Source: Cordilura impudica (taxonomy: Eukaryota; Arthropoda; Insecta; Diptera; Scathophagidae). Taken from it: DNA of 64,000 nt. The translations under genes were made by a program, and so were the position numbers. Where the stretch lies: NCBI GenBank assembly GCA_963682025.1, contig OY821520.1, forward strand, positions 134,167,738-134,231,737, written 5' to 3'. Of the stretch, positions 1-11,282 are shown piece after piece (the stretch's first letter is position 1; the number at the start of each line of letters is the position of its first letter). The notes under the pieces are model-generated. The model did no database searches, was not told the DNA's origin, and saw nothing but the letters and a program-made list of their open reading frames with translations.

Positions 1-42
1 AGTAATTACAAGTACGTCATTTGTCATTTGTAACTTTATTTG

Positions 43-245
43 TAAAAGTAAATTTCGTTCAAAAAGTACCTTTTGTTAATCAAGTTTTGTTTTCTTCGTT
101 AAAAAATTACCTTTTCTTAAAAATGTACATTTTCTTAAACAAAAGAATATATTCTTTAGAAAGATTAAAAAAATACATTTTCTTAAAAAGTATCGTTTCT
201 TAAAAAAGATATGTTTCTTTAAAAATAAACTTTATTTAAAACAAT
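43..245. repeat. Degenerate minisatellite (TACCTTTTCTTAAAAAAG-like)
   Basis: Irregular repeats of an 18-20 bp motif resembling GTACCTTTTCTTAAAAAA. The same motif makes the 1.75 kb array at 37255-39010. The short reading frame over it is low-complexity and I do not consider it coding. Confidence 0.6.
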
Positions 246-946
246 CTTTTCATAATTCTACAACTATCTAATGACATGTAATTTAGTTTTATTTAAAAGT
301 TTTTCTATCTTGTATTTTCAATAATAAATCACATCTTTTTATATTGACCTGAAACGATAAAATGTCAAATTAAATTCTGTTATTAAAAACATTTGCCTTT
401 TTTTTTTCTTTTATACACTTCAACAATTTCAACAGATTTGCATATCAAAATACCTTGTTGCTTCATTCAACTGTGGTTAAAGAGAGACAGACAAAAAAAA
501 TCATTGTCCTACAAACCCAGTTGGGGTAAGCAAACAAACCAAAATAAACTGGGAATGTAATAAAAATGCAAATTTTTTTATTCCTTTATTAGTTTGCATA
601 ATCCTTCGTATAGCAAGGACAATAAACCAGCAACAACAACCGAAAAAATTTGAATCTAAACTTATTGTGAAATTTTTCCTCGTGACAATGCTGTTTTATA
701 TAATATTATTAGAATATAAATTGATTTATTTGTGAAAGTGTGGTTGGGTGTGGTTAGGTGTGGCTGTGTGAGAGAGCAAATGTGTAAATGCAATTTAAAC
801 TTTTTGACATTTATTCAAAATTGCACTATGGGCAAAGCAATCTAAAGGAATTTGTGTTTTCTCAAGACGAACGGACAAAAGATATCATACACTCAATTGC
901 TCTTCGAAGTTATTTATTTTGTTTCATTTTCATACTTTAGCATAAA
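246..946. other. AT-rich sequence, no gene seen
   Basis: No convincing reading frame, RNA gene or element terminus. It contains only homopolymer runs and a GTGTGGTTGGGTGTGG-type simple tract near 735-770. It probably belongs to an intron or to old decayed repeats. Confidence 0.4.
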
Positions 947-1731
947 CAAGTAAGAAATTATATTCGGTCTAGACCGACTATACGATACCCTATACTATGG
1001 TTAGAGACCTTATCTCTTCGGTCCAACTAATTCGATATAGAAAATAAGCATAAACCAAATTTAAGTGGCATTGTTATTAATTTTTTGGCTGCAGATATGA
1101 AAAATTTCATATCGGGTGCTATATTTATATGGGGACAAGCTCGAAATATGGACCGATCCTGGCCATATTTGGTAAAGTCACTTATATTTTTAAAAAAATA
1201 TATACAAACCAAATTTGAGAAAAATCTGTGCAATAATTTTGTTTTTGATAGATTAAAATAAAGATCGGGAAGCTGCTCTATATGGGGCCTATGACTAAGA
1301 ATGGTATTGATTATATTTGGACAACTGATAAATGGATATAATAAACATAGACAAACCCAATTTGACCGATATCTATATGATAATTTGGATCCTATGGCAA
1401 TTTAAGTCGATTTTATAAGGGTCATTTGTATGGGGACTAGGTCTGAAAATTTACTGATTTTCACCAATTTCAATAGCGTTCATCCAAGGGCCAATAAAAG
1501 CTTATGTACTTAATTTTATCAAAATATATTTATATTTGCGACCTGTAGTTTGATTACAAGGTTTACATGGACACACAGACGGACGAACGGACATCGCTAA
1601 ATCGACTCAGGAAGTGATTCTGAGTCGATCGGTATAATAAAAGATGGGCCTATGTCAAACATATTTGGTAGTTACAAACAGCAGCACAAAGCCATTATAC
1701 CAAAACCACATAGTGGTATAGGGTATAAAAA
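947..1731 (-). repeat. Family A dispersed repeat, near full length
   Basis: Orientation here is set from the TATACCCTATACC end to the ACTTGTTTT end. On the plus strand it starts with CAAGTAAGAAATTATA and a palindrome related to AGTCGGTCTAGACCGACT. The interior is shared with 31719-32503, and it ends in GGTATAGGGTATA. A GGACGAACGGACATCGC tract corresponds to the (GTCC)n tract of other copies. There is no coding capacity. It faces the next copy (1740-2385) head to head, so the pair can fold into a long hairpin. Confidence 0.75.
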
Positions 1732-1739
1732 GTTCTATA

Positions 1740-2385
1740 TATTTTATATATCTGAGTCGATTTAGCGATGTCTGTCCGTCCGTCTGTCCGTCCGTCTGTC
1801 CGTCCGTCTGTGTGTCCATGTAAACCTTGTAATCAAACCACAGGTCGCAAGTATCAATGTATTTTGATGAAATTTGGTATGTAAGCTTTGGTCAGCCATA
1901 AGATGAACGCTATTGAAATTGGTGAAATTCGGTCCATGTTCAGACCTAGTCCCCATACAAACGACCCCTATGAAATCGACATAAATTACCATAAGATCCA
2001 AATTATCATATAGATCTCAGTCAAATTGGGTTTGAATGCATTTGTTATATTCATTAATCAGTAGTCCAAAAATAATCCCTATAAGACAATTCTTGGTCAT
2101 AGTCCCATATAAAGCTGCTTCCCGATCTTCACTTAAATCTATCAATAAACAAAAATGTTGCACAGATTTTTTTCAAATTTGGTTTGTATATATTTTTTCA
2201 AAATATAAGTGATTTTACCAAATATGGTCAGGATCGGTCCATTTTTCGACCTTGTTCCCATCTGCATCTGCAGCCAAAAAAATTAATAACTATGATACTC
2301 AAATTTGGACCGAATAGATAGGGTATCTAAACCATGGTATAGGGTATCGTATAGTCGGTCTAGACCGACTAACTTACTTAAAATT
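1740..2385 (+). repeat. Family A dispersed repeat, 5' truncated
   Basis: It starts inside the family at CTGAGTCGATTTAGCGATGTC, runs through a (GTCC/GTCT)n tract, and ends in GGGTATCGTATAGTCGG, the 18-bp palindrome and ACTTACTT. It is inverted relative to the preceding copy. Reading frames over it are repeat translations, not genes. Confidence 0.75.
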
Positions 2386-3244
2386 TGTATTATTTTTGTA
2401 AAATGTTTAAATTTTTTGCTCAGCTGAATTAAATAAAGAAATAAATGGTGCATAGTGCTTTGATTGAGTATAGATGTTTGTAAAAAAAAAATATATTAAT
2501 TTGTGGATATGCACGTGTCAATGCCAAATTCTTTGGCTGTTAAAAACAGCAACAACAAAAACTAAAAACTCTTTTACTGAAAAAGTTTATATTTTCTTTA
2601 AGAAATTCTTTTATTCACTTTAGGCAGAATACGTAAAGTAGGACCCTTGTCATTTCAGCAACGATTTGCTGACTTCTCGTAAGATGAATCAATTTTTTTG
2701 CTCATACATATACATATGCATACATATGTATATTAAAAGCACTCATATCTTGCCTCGAAAATACTGATATTTTAACAATTTCTCCATATATCTTCTTTAT
2801 GTAGTGTTGATGAATACGTTAGTGGTTTTATCATTTGGACACAAAAAAAGGCTTCACCTTTTTGGCATTTGATTTGTATATAAAAAAGAAAACAAATATT
2901 TTTGGCATGTTATTTGTTGTTTAACCCGATTGTTTGTTTAATGTCTATATATTTTTCGCCAATATATGTATGTGCGTGCATACCATAGGAAAAGCAAAAA
3001 GCGACGAAATGTTAACAGTTTTCACTTACTTTTTTGCACTCTAAAAGGTGTTAACATTTGTTTCAAAGGTAACCCTTTTTTTTGTTGTTTGCTTTTTTCA
3101 TTGTTTATGAATTTTCCCTTGATAAACATTATAAACGCTGTATAGTTGAGGCTATCGTGGATACTAATGAAGTCTTTAAAAAATATTATATGTTTCAGTG
3201 TTATCCTTCTAAAGGGAGTTTCTCAAAATAAATGTTCACAAATT
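2386..3244. other. Unannotated AT-rich stretch
   Basis: No gene or identifiable element. There is a small (CATATA)n-type microsatellite near 2704-2735. Confidence 0.35.
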
Positions 3245-3714
3245 ATAATGTTGTTATACCCTACATCACTATGTTCGTGTTATGGGTATAATGAGTTTGT
3301 GCTAATGTTTGTAACTAACAAAATACTTGATCCAGAACCTAGAACAACATTCTGAGTTTATTTTAAGATGCCCGTTCGTCCAACCAAATATAAAACCTTT
3401 TGGTGAAAATCTGTGTACGTTCTGACCTAGGCCCTATGATATGGATTTAAATTCCCATAAGATCCAGGTTATGTTATATATTCTGATCAAATTCGGTTTG
3501 TGTGTTTATTATAGCCAGAAATCATATTTTCAAGATTTAGGAATGTAGGATCAATTTTAGTCCCCATTATAATTTAGTCCCCGATATTCACTTAAGTCTA
3601 TAGAGATAGTTACAAGTATAATATAATTTAGTCAAATTTTGTGAAAACCTGTGCACGTTCTGATGTAGCCTCTTATGAACCGGATTCTTCTATTCATATT
3701 TATATTATATTATA
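3245..3714 (+). repeat. Diverged family A relic
   Basis: It starts with TTATACCCTACATCACTATG and GTGCTAATGTTTGTAACTAAC, then continues with weakly recognisable interior such as 'cccataagatcca'. The right end is missing. It is older than the other copies. Confidence 0.5.
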
Positions 3715-3750
3715 CTAGCTGTACCCTGCCCGCAATCAAAAATATGTAGG
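3715..3750 (-). mobile_element. Helitron 3' end fragment
   Basis: On the minus strand the stretch reads as a GCGGGCAGGGTACAG hairpin-like tail ending in CTAG followed by T, as in the 3' ends at 13281, 15456 and 30055. Only the tail is present. Confidence 0.45.
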
Positions 3751-3896
3751 AAATTATAGTCGGTCTATACCGACTTACGATACCCTATACCATGGTTTAG
3801 AGACCCTATCTCTTCGGTCCAACTAATTGGATATAGAAAGTAAGCATAAACCAAATTTGAGTGGCATTGTTATTAATTTTTTTGGCTGCAGATATA

Positions 3897-6168
3897 AACA
3901 AGTAAGAATGCTAAATTCGGCTGTGCCGAATTTTTGATACCCTCCACCCAATATTAGGTATGGCTACCACTTTGAGACTGTTGCCGTTACTGATAATTCA
4001 AAATTTAAAAAAGGACATTTTAAAATAATTTAATTTAATACAAAAAAACAAAAATAATAAAAACAGGTAAGAAACTAAAACTTCTAACTTTTAATTTTAA
4101 ATTTTAAATTTCTAATTTTTAACTTTCAATTTTAAATTTTTAATTCTTTATTTAAAATTTTTAATTTTAATTTTCATTTTTAATTTTTCATTATTCAGTT
4201 TTCAATTTTCATTTTTAATTTGCCATTTTTCCATTTTATTTTTTATTTTTCATTTTTAATTTTTAATTTTTAATTTTTAATTTTTAATTTTTAATTTTTA
4301 ATTTTTAATTTTTAAATTTTAATTTTTAATTTTTAATTTTTAATTTTTAATTTTTAATTTTTAATTTTTAATTTTTAATTTTTAATTTTTAATTTTTAAT
4401 TTTTAATTTTTAATTTTTAATTTTTAATTTTTAATTTTTAATTTTTAATTTTTAATTTTTAATTTTTAATTTTTAATTTTTAATTTTTAATTTTTAATTT
4501 TTAATTTTTAATTTTTAATTTTTAATTTTTAATTTTTAATTTTTAATTTTTAATTTTTAATTTTTAATTTTTAATTTTTAATTTTTAATTTTTAATTTTT
4601 AATTTTTAATTTTTAATTTTTAATTTTTAATTTTTAATTTTTAATTTTTAATTTTTAATTTTTAATTTTTAATTTTTAATTTTTAATTTTTAATTTTTAA
4701 TTTTTAATTTTTAATTTTTAATTTTTAATTTTTAATTTTTAATTTTTAATTTTTAATTTTTAATTTTTAATTTTTAATTTTTAATTTTTAATTTTTAATT
4801 TTTAATTTTTAATTTTTAATTTTTAATTTTTAATTTTTAATTTTTAATTTTTAATTTTTAATTTTTAATTTTTAATTTTTAATTTTTAATTTTTAATTTT
4901 TAATTTTTAATTTTTAATTTTTAATTTTTAATTTTTAATTTTTAATTTTTAATTTTTAATTTTTAATTTTTAATTTTTAATTTTTAATTTTTAATTTTTA
5001 ATTTTTAATTTTTAATTTTTAATTTTTAATTTTTAATTCTTAATTTTTAATTTTTAATTTTTAATTTTTAATTTTTAATTTTTAATTTTTAATTTTTAAT
5101 TTTTAATTTTTAATTTTTAATTTTTAATTTTTAATTTTTAATTCTTCATTTTCATTTTCCATTTTTTATTTTCAATTTTCATTTTTAATTTTTCATTTTT
5201 CAAATTTCATATTTTATTTTTCATTTTCCATTTTTCAATTTTCATTTTTCATTTTTCGTTTTCCGTTTTTTTCATTTTTCAATTTTCATTTTTCATTTTC
5301 CATTTTCCATTTTCCAATTTTCATTTTTCAATTTTTAATTTTCATTTTTCATTTTTCGTTTTCCTTTTTTTCATTTTTCAATTCTCATTTTCCATTTTCC
5401 GTTTTTCATTTTTTCTTTCTCATTTTTAGTTTTTCATTTTTCTTTTTCCATTTTTCATTTTTCAGTTTTCAATTTTCATTTTCCATTTTAAATTTTATAT
5501 TTTACATATTGGATCTTTCATTTTTCATTTTCCATTTTCCATTTTTCGTTTTTTATTTTTCATTTTCCATTTTCCGTTTTCCATTTTTCATTTTCCATTT
5601 TACATTTTTAATTTTTCATTTTTCCCTTTTCCTTTTTCATTTTTAATTTTCCATTTTCCATTTTTCAGTTTTAGTTTTTAATTTTTAATATTTAATTTTT
5701 ATTTTTAATTTTTATTAATTTTTAATTGTTTAGGCCAATGTGACACGTGTAGTATTAATATACACACAACTGTAATGACTTCAAAAATACGAAGAATTAC
5801 AACATATACAACATATCTTAAGAAAAACAACAAACACACTGAAAATTTTTATTTTTTCAAGAGTTTTTTCAAAGTTTCATTCATAGCTCGTGAACGCTTT
5901 GACAGATTTTGACGATTTTAAATAGCAACTCCTTGGGGATGTTAGCAAACGATTTTATATAAAAACGAACGGTCTAGCTTAAATATTGACGGAGTTATCG
6001 TGATTTCCACAGACAGACGGACAGACGGTCATCGCTCAATCAACTTCCCTAGTTATAATGATCAAGAAAATATATTGTTTAGGGGTCTACGGAATTTATT
6101 TCGATGCGTTACAAACGGAATGACTAACCTATATATACCCTCTGCCACTGAGGTGTGGAGGGTATAAA
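3897..6168. mobile_element. Family B element carrying a giant (AATTTTT)n array
   Basis: One end is ACAAGTAAGAATGCTAAATT plus an AAATTCGGC-TGT-GCCGAATTT hairpin and GATACCCTCCACC. The other end reads CTGCCACTGAGGTGTGGAGGGTATAAA. Near the latter is a CAGACAGACGGACAGACGG tract, the counterpart of the GTCC tract of family A. Between them lies an enormous simple-sequence array. It interrupts a family A copy, so it is younger than that copy. I know no formal family name. Confidence 0.65.
4055..5735. repeat. (AATTTTT)n microsatellite with degenerate flanks
   Basis: A 7-bp unit AATTTTT runs almost without interruption from about 4250 to 5140, roughly 125 copies, with one TTCTTAA variant near 5037. 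The flanks are diverged CATTTTT/CATTTTC units. This is far longer than other simple repeats in the window. Confidence 0.95.
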
Positions 6169-7410
6169 AAGTTTATATCGGGTGCTATATTTATATGGGG
6201 ACTAGATCGAAAAATGGACCGATTCTGACCATATTTGGTAAAGTCATTTATATTTTGCAAAAATACATACAAAGCAAATTTTAGAAAAATCTGTGCAATA
6301 TTTTTGTTTTTTTTTTTTTTGATAGATTTAAGTGAAGATATGGGGCCTATAACTAAGAATTGTCCTAACGGGATTGTTTTCGGACTACTGATTAATGGAT
6401 ATAATAAACAAATGCAGACCCAATTTGACTGAGATCTATATGATAATTTGGATCTTATGGCAATTTATGTCGATTTCATAGGAGTCATTTGTATGAGGAC
6501 TAGGTCTGAACATGGACCGAATTTCACCATTTTCAATAGTGTTGATCCTATGGCCAATAAAAACTTGTTGTGAAATTTATATTAAAATTATAACAAAACT
6601 TTATTTTTTAAACAAATGTTCTTTATATTTTAAAAGTCAAATAACGAATGATTTTTATTTTACAAATTTTTTTGTTTCTGAAAACTAAAAAGTCTAAGGT
6701 AATTTATAAATTTAATAAAATATTTTTTTTTTTTTTTTTGAAACAAGTGTTTTAAACGCAAAATGTTTTCTGATAGCTACAAACTTATATACCAAATTTC
6801 ATCAAAATATATTCATATTTGCGACCTGTAGTTTGATTACAAGGTTTACATAGAGACAAAGACGGACAGACGGACATCACTAAAGCGACTCAGAAAATAA
6901 TTTTGAGTCGATTGGTGTAATAATAATATAATAGGTCAAATATTTTTGGTAGTTACAAACAGCAGCACAAAGTCATTAATGTGGTTTGAAATAAAAGACA
7001 TGTATTATTTTCTGATTTTCCATAAATTAGAATTGTATGTATAACAGAAATATAAAAATATTTTTCATTAACTATTCCAATGCATTGATTATTTTAATTA
7101 ATACAACACCCCCTAGAAATATACGAATAGCAAAAAAACTGAGAAATAGAAAGTTTTGGGCCAATCAAAAAACATTTAGTCGTGCCTCAACGCGATTGAA
7201 AATTTCAAGTGTGTTTATATGGGGAAAATATGACTCTCTTTCAGATTTTACAAAAATTTCGTTCGATAGTTTAATTCTTCCGATAAGTTGTTATATAATT
7301 CGGGATCAGTATTAAATAGAAATAGCAAATGCCCCAGATCACTTTTGTGCCAAAAACAACTAGGTCATGAAATTTGATGGCATTTTTTTCAACTTTGAGA
7401 AATTGATTAA

Positions 7411-7440
7411 CCCTAGAATACTAAACCTCGCCTGTGAGGC
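7411..7440 (+). repeat. piggyBac left terminal inverted repeat
   Basis: It starts CCCTAGAATACTAAACC and pairs with 9837-9866. An inverted partial copy of its inner 20 bases lies at 7581-7600 (18 of 20 matching), a subterminal repeat. Confidence 0.9.
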
Positions 7441-7698
7441 GCAACGAATCTCTTTTTACGCGATATTTCACGAATGCTTGCAAATAACGAGACGTAGTCT
7501 CGCACCAACTCAGTCGACAGCTGTATGAGCTTGTGTGTGCATCGTTCTGTGTCTGTTTGTTGCGGATACGCATCAGTGTTGCCTGAGAGGCGAGGTTTAG
7601 TGTTAAAGGTAGTTATTCTTTGCGCGATCTCATTTAATTTTTTGAGCTATTTTTAGTTCTAACTAAGATTTTGATCGCTTTCTTTTTAATTTTTTGAG

Positions 7699-9504
7699 AT
7701 GTGTGCTTCTGAATCACAAATACAAGAATGGCTGGAAGAGCTGTCTCTAAATGACAGCGAAAATGAGGACAATTTGGAACTGGATTTTGATTCAGATGAT
7801 AGCCAAGCTGACCCAAATTACATTGTTGAATCTGAAGATGATATGAACAATATAGCCGTAGGCAATCAACATTATACTTTGATGTCTGTTCAGCCAGCTG
7901 CAACTGCTGGTACTTCGCAAAGAGATAAACAGACCTGCGAAGCATTGGTAATCAACCCTTCTACACCTATTGTAAGAGGTAAGAACAATATTATTTGGTC
8001 GTCTGCACCGTCTACCGCACATAGAAGCTCCAATCGAACTGCAGCTAGGAACATTGATCATATTATGCCAGGATCAAAAGAAGCAGGTAAACATATTATA
8101 ACACCTCTAAAGTGTTTTGAAAAATTTTTCACATCAAATATGATTGATGAAATACTTCTTCGCACTAATGAAGACATTGAGGTCAAGGCGAGTAAATATA
8201 AAAAACAAAATACTACTTCCTCCGTGACTAGAAAAGAAGAACTGCATGCTCTTCTTGGACTTCTTATCTTGAGTGGTGTGTTAAAAAATAACCACTTGTC
8301 ATGTAAGGAACTTTTTGATCCTACGTTTTGTGGATCTCAAAACATAGCAACAATGATTATGGAACGCTTCGAATTTCTCATAAATTGTCTTCATTTTGAT
8401 GATCGTAGCACTCGGGAAGACAGAAAAAAAAACGATAAATTTGCTCCGATCCGAAATATTTGGGAAATATTTATGAAGCAGTGTAGAGGTCTTTTTAAAC
8501 CTGGCTCATATGTGACTATAGACGAGCAGCTACTTGCATTTAGAGGAAGATGTCCATTTCGTATGTATATACCTAACAAACCAGCGAAGTATGGGATCAA
8601 GATTGTTTTGGTGTGCGATGTCAGAACCAAATATATGTTCGACGCTTCTCCATATTTGGGGAAAACCGCCGATAACCCTGCTGGCGATGCGTTAGGTTCA
8701 TACTATTGTAAGCTACTTACAAAAACTATACATGGAACAAATCGAAATTTAACGTCAGATAATTGGTTAACATCTATACCATTAGCAGAACAACTGCTTG
8801 CTGAGCCGTATAAATTAACTTTAATTGGGACTATCAGAAGTAACAAGAGAGAAATTCCAGAAAAATTTAAGCATAATTCATCACGTCGTGTTGGCACATC
8901 AATGTTTGGCTTTCATGATAAGCTGACTCTTGTTAGCTACAAGCCAAAGTCTCATAAAACTGATCTCTTAGTTTCTACCATGCACGATGGACCTATCGTT
9001 GATTCTGTATCGAAAAAACCAGCAATCATAGAGTCGTACAATGAAACAAAAGGTGTGTGGACACATATGATCAAATGTGTGACCACGCTAGTTGCAGCCG
9101 CAAAACCAGGCGTTGGCCACTTTGTATGTTTTACGGTATGATAAATATGGCTGTGTTGAACAGTTATATTCTCTACGTTTCCAACTGTGAAGAAGATAAA
9201 ATAAAGCCAAAATCTAAGAAATATTTTATGAAAGAGTTAAGTAAGGATTTATGCCACGATTGGTGCAATATGCGACTGAAAGAAAGACCTTCTATGAAAA
9301 AACGAGTTCGTGAAGCAATCAAAGACTCTTTCCTGCCTTCTGCAGCCCTGCAGGATGATACAGAGCCAGAAATAAAAAAAGGAAAGAGGTCCATCAAGCA
9401 AGAGGCGCATGAGTAGTTATTATTGCGCTAAATGTAATAAATCATATTGCTTAGAGCATAGATCCCCAAATTGCTATAAATGTGATATACGAAAAAAAGA
9501 CTGA
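7699..9504 (+). pseudogene. piggyBac transposase, frameshifted
   Basis: This would be the cut-and-paste transposase of the surrounding element. The first frame (7699-9141) encodes an acidic N-terminus, then the DDD-type catalytic domain. The first catalytic Asp lies in TIDEQL (residue 275, codon 8521-8523) and the second in SDNW (residue 354, 8758-8760). At about 9055 one base is missing, and the protein continues in another frame with VDTYDQM, whose Asp (9060-9062) matches the third catalytic residue. That frame stops at 9416. A Cys-rich tail with YYCAKCNKSYCLEH then reads in the original frame to a stop at 9502. Two compensating frameshifts therefore break an otherwise well-preserved gene. 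All three catalytic residues are present, but no single frame contains them. Confidence 0.9.
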
Positions 9505-9836
9505 CTTTATTTTTATGTACAAAGCAAACTGTGCAAAATATTTTAAAAAAATTTTGTTTTTATGAAACCTAGTACAAATACCTATAAGGTTATATATATA
9601 TATATTTAAGTTTTTGAACTACAGTTAAAAATATTATTATTTATTTTTTAAAATGATCTCTTTGAAAAAAAATTTTAAATGTGTTCCTTTTAATTTAAAT
9701 GTTCAGTACTAATATATTTAAAAATAAATGAATTACCTTTTGTATTCTTATGTTATAATTATACTTTTTATAATAAACTATTTTCTAAATAATTTTTTTT
9801 GTTTTAAATGAAAATTTTGTACTTTTTAAAAAGGTA

Positions 9837-9866
9837 GCCTCACAGGCGAAGTTTAGCATTCTAGGG
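9837..9866 (-). repeat. piggyBac right terminal inverted repeat
   Basis: It reads GCCTCACAGGCGAAGTTTAG and continues to CTAGGG, directly followed by TTAA. It differs from the left terminus at two bases. Confidence 0.9.
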
Positions 9867-9870
9867 TTAA

Positions 9871-10921
9871 AGCCACAATTTTTTTTTTTTTGTCTCTATA
9901 CTTACAAGTACTCAGATATGAAGTACTGTCTTATTACCACGTTTCTAACCTATTGCGCATTGAAACCGAAAATGGAAAATTTTTTTTGATAAAATTTTGA
10001 AAACTCCTTTTTCAAGTTTTAAAAAATTTTCTTTAACAAAATTTTAAAAAATGGATCTGGCGCTTTAAGGTTTTGTTAAATACGAGTCACAGATTAACTG
10101 TGCGAATTTTTAAGTAAATCCCTAGGCCAGAATTTTTTTGACAGGGATTTTATTTTGGCGGATTGCGAGAAAATTCGTCAAAAATTCGTCACTTTTCTAT
10201 TTTTAAATGTAATATTTTATCTTAATAGCCTAGGGTTTCCAGAAAAAAAATAATATGACCCGATTAACCATTTTGAAATTGTGGTCACCTATGAGCCCAA
10301 GCTAATAAAAGACAATTTATTCAAAAAACTCAAATATTTTGTAAAAACTGTTGAATTTTTAGATGCGACGCTTAAAATATAATAACCAAATGTGTAGAAC
10401 TTTCGGTTCTAAAATTTGGGATAAATCCGAGAACGTTAACCCATTACTTGCCAAGGCCAGCCTTGGATTTTAAGATATTTTTAAATATAAATTACCGAAA
10501 GCGAGTTTTTCTATTAAACGCGATGAAACCACAAAAATAATTCGGTTAATTTTTATTTATTTAACCTTTAAGTGCTCCTGGGATCAAAATAATCCATTGT
10601 GATACATCTTTGGTGCAACTATCTGCTTATTGATCGCGAATATAAATTAAAACAACTTTTAACCAATTTTGTTATAAAATTATTTTATGTAAATATAAAA
10701 ACTATCTATATTTTTCTAAATAATATAAGAAGACCCACATATAACCCAAAGCTAATAAAAGAGATTTTATTCAAAAGAACATGAAATATAAAATTAATAT
10801 AATAATATAAAATTAAAGAAAAACAATACTTATTGCAAGTCGTAAGTGATTACAGAAAACAATTTGAATCGCATATTAAATCATCCTTAAATGTATCAAA
10901 ATAAATAGAATTAATTTTATA
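9871..10921. other. Left arm of the foldback, inner part
   Basis: No gene. It mirrors 11283-12215. 10791-10921 is unpaired AT-rich spacer. Short frames here (10599-10784) are mirrored by the opposite arm and are not conserved as protein. Confidence 0.7.
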
Positions 10922-11282
10922 CTAGCAGATTCCAGCCCTCGAAATTCGAGTGCAAATTTTAGGAAATTTTATTTTTCATTAAATAAAGACCCTAAAGGTA
11001 TGCTTCACAATTCAACTCATTTTAAATGAAGAAAACTCAACAAATTAACACAAACAAATTTAATAAACACACACATAGCATTATATAATTTTATGGATGT
11101 GTTAGTAGCAAATTTAAACGATCATAACTCCAAAAAAATATGCCAGATGATGAAAATCTGTAAATCTGGGTAACAGCTAAAAAGAAATACCTTTCAAGTG
11201 CTAAATTTTTTGTCGAAATCGGGTTAAAACTGTGAAAGTTACATCGATCACAAGAAATCGCCTTGCCTATTAATGTGATAGA
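10922..11282 (-). mobile_element. Non-autonomous Helitron (family H) in the foldback centre
   Basis: On the minus strand it starts TCTATCACATTAATAGG, like TCTATAATATTAATAGGC at 22051 and 58131. It contains the shared GAAAGGTATTTC motif. It ends with a hairpin (GCACTCGAATTTCGAGGGC) and TGGAATCTGCTAG. The base before the 5' end is A and the one after CTAG is T, the AT target typical of Helitrons. 361 bp, no coding sequence. Confidence 0.85.

Larger units (their letters stand above)
3738..6990 (-). repeat. Family A copy split by a family B insertion
   Basis: The right part (3738-3896) has the palindrome-like GTCGGTCTATACCGAC and GATACCCTATACC, and stops at 'ctgcagatata'. The sequence resumes at about 6169 with 'agtttatatcgggtgctata', exactly where an uninterrupted copy would continue. 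It runs to about 6990. A further ~200 bp AT-rich insertion sits at about 6571-6780. It has no coding capacity. Confidence 0.7.
7411..9866 (+). mobile_element. piggyBac-type DNA transposon with TTAA target sites
   Basis: The 2,456-bp element is bounded by 30-bp inverted termini (7411-7440 and 9837-9866, 28 of 30 bases matching) beginning CCCTAGAAT. Both ends are flanked by TTAA (7407-7410 and 9867-9870), the defining piggyBac target duplication. A transposase reading frame fills the centre. It sits in the left arm of a foldback and has no counterpart in the right arm, so it inserted after the inverted repeat formed. Confidence 0.95.

Noticed and set aside
7108..7121. CCCTAGAAATAT at the foldback end resembles the piggyBac terminus CCCTAGAATACT
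   Set aside because: No TTAA flanks the foldback arms and the match stops after about eight bases, so I did not call the foldback a piggyBac derivative.
7037..7315. 92-codon frame before the piggyBac
   Set aside because: It lies across the foldback boundary and its mirrored copy at 12370-12577 does not conserve it as protein.
9057..9416. A separate 119-codon gene after the piggyBac transposase
   Set aside because: It is the transposase C-terminal part in a shifted frame, starting at the third catalytic motif.
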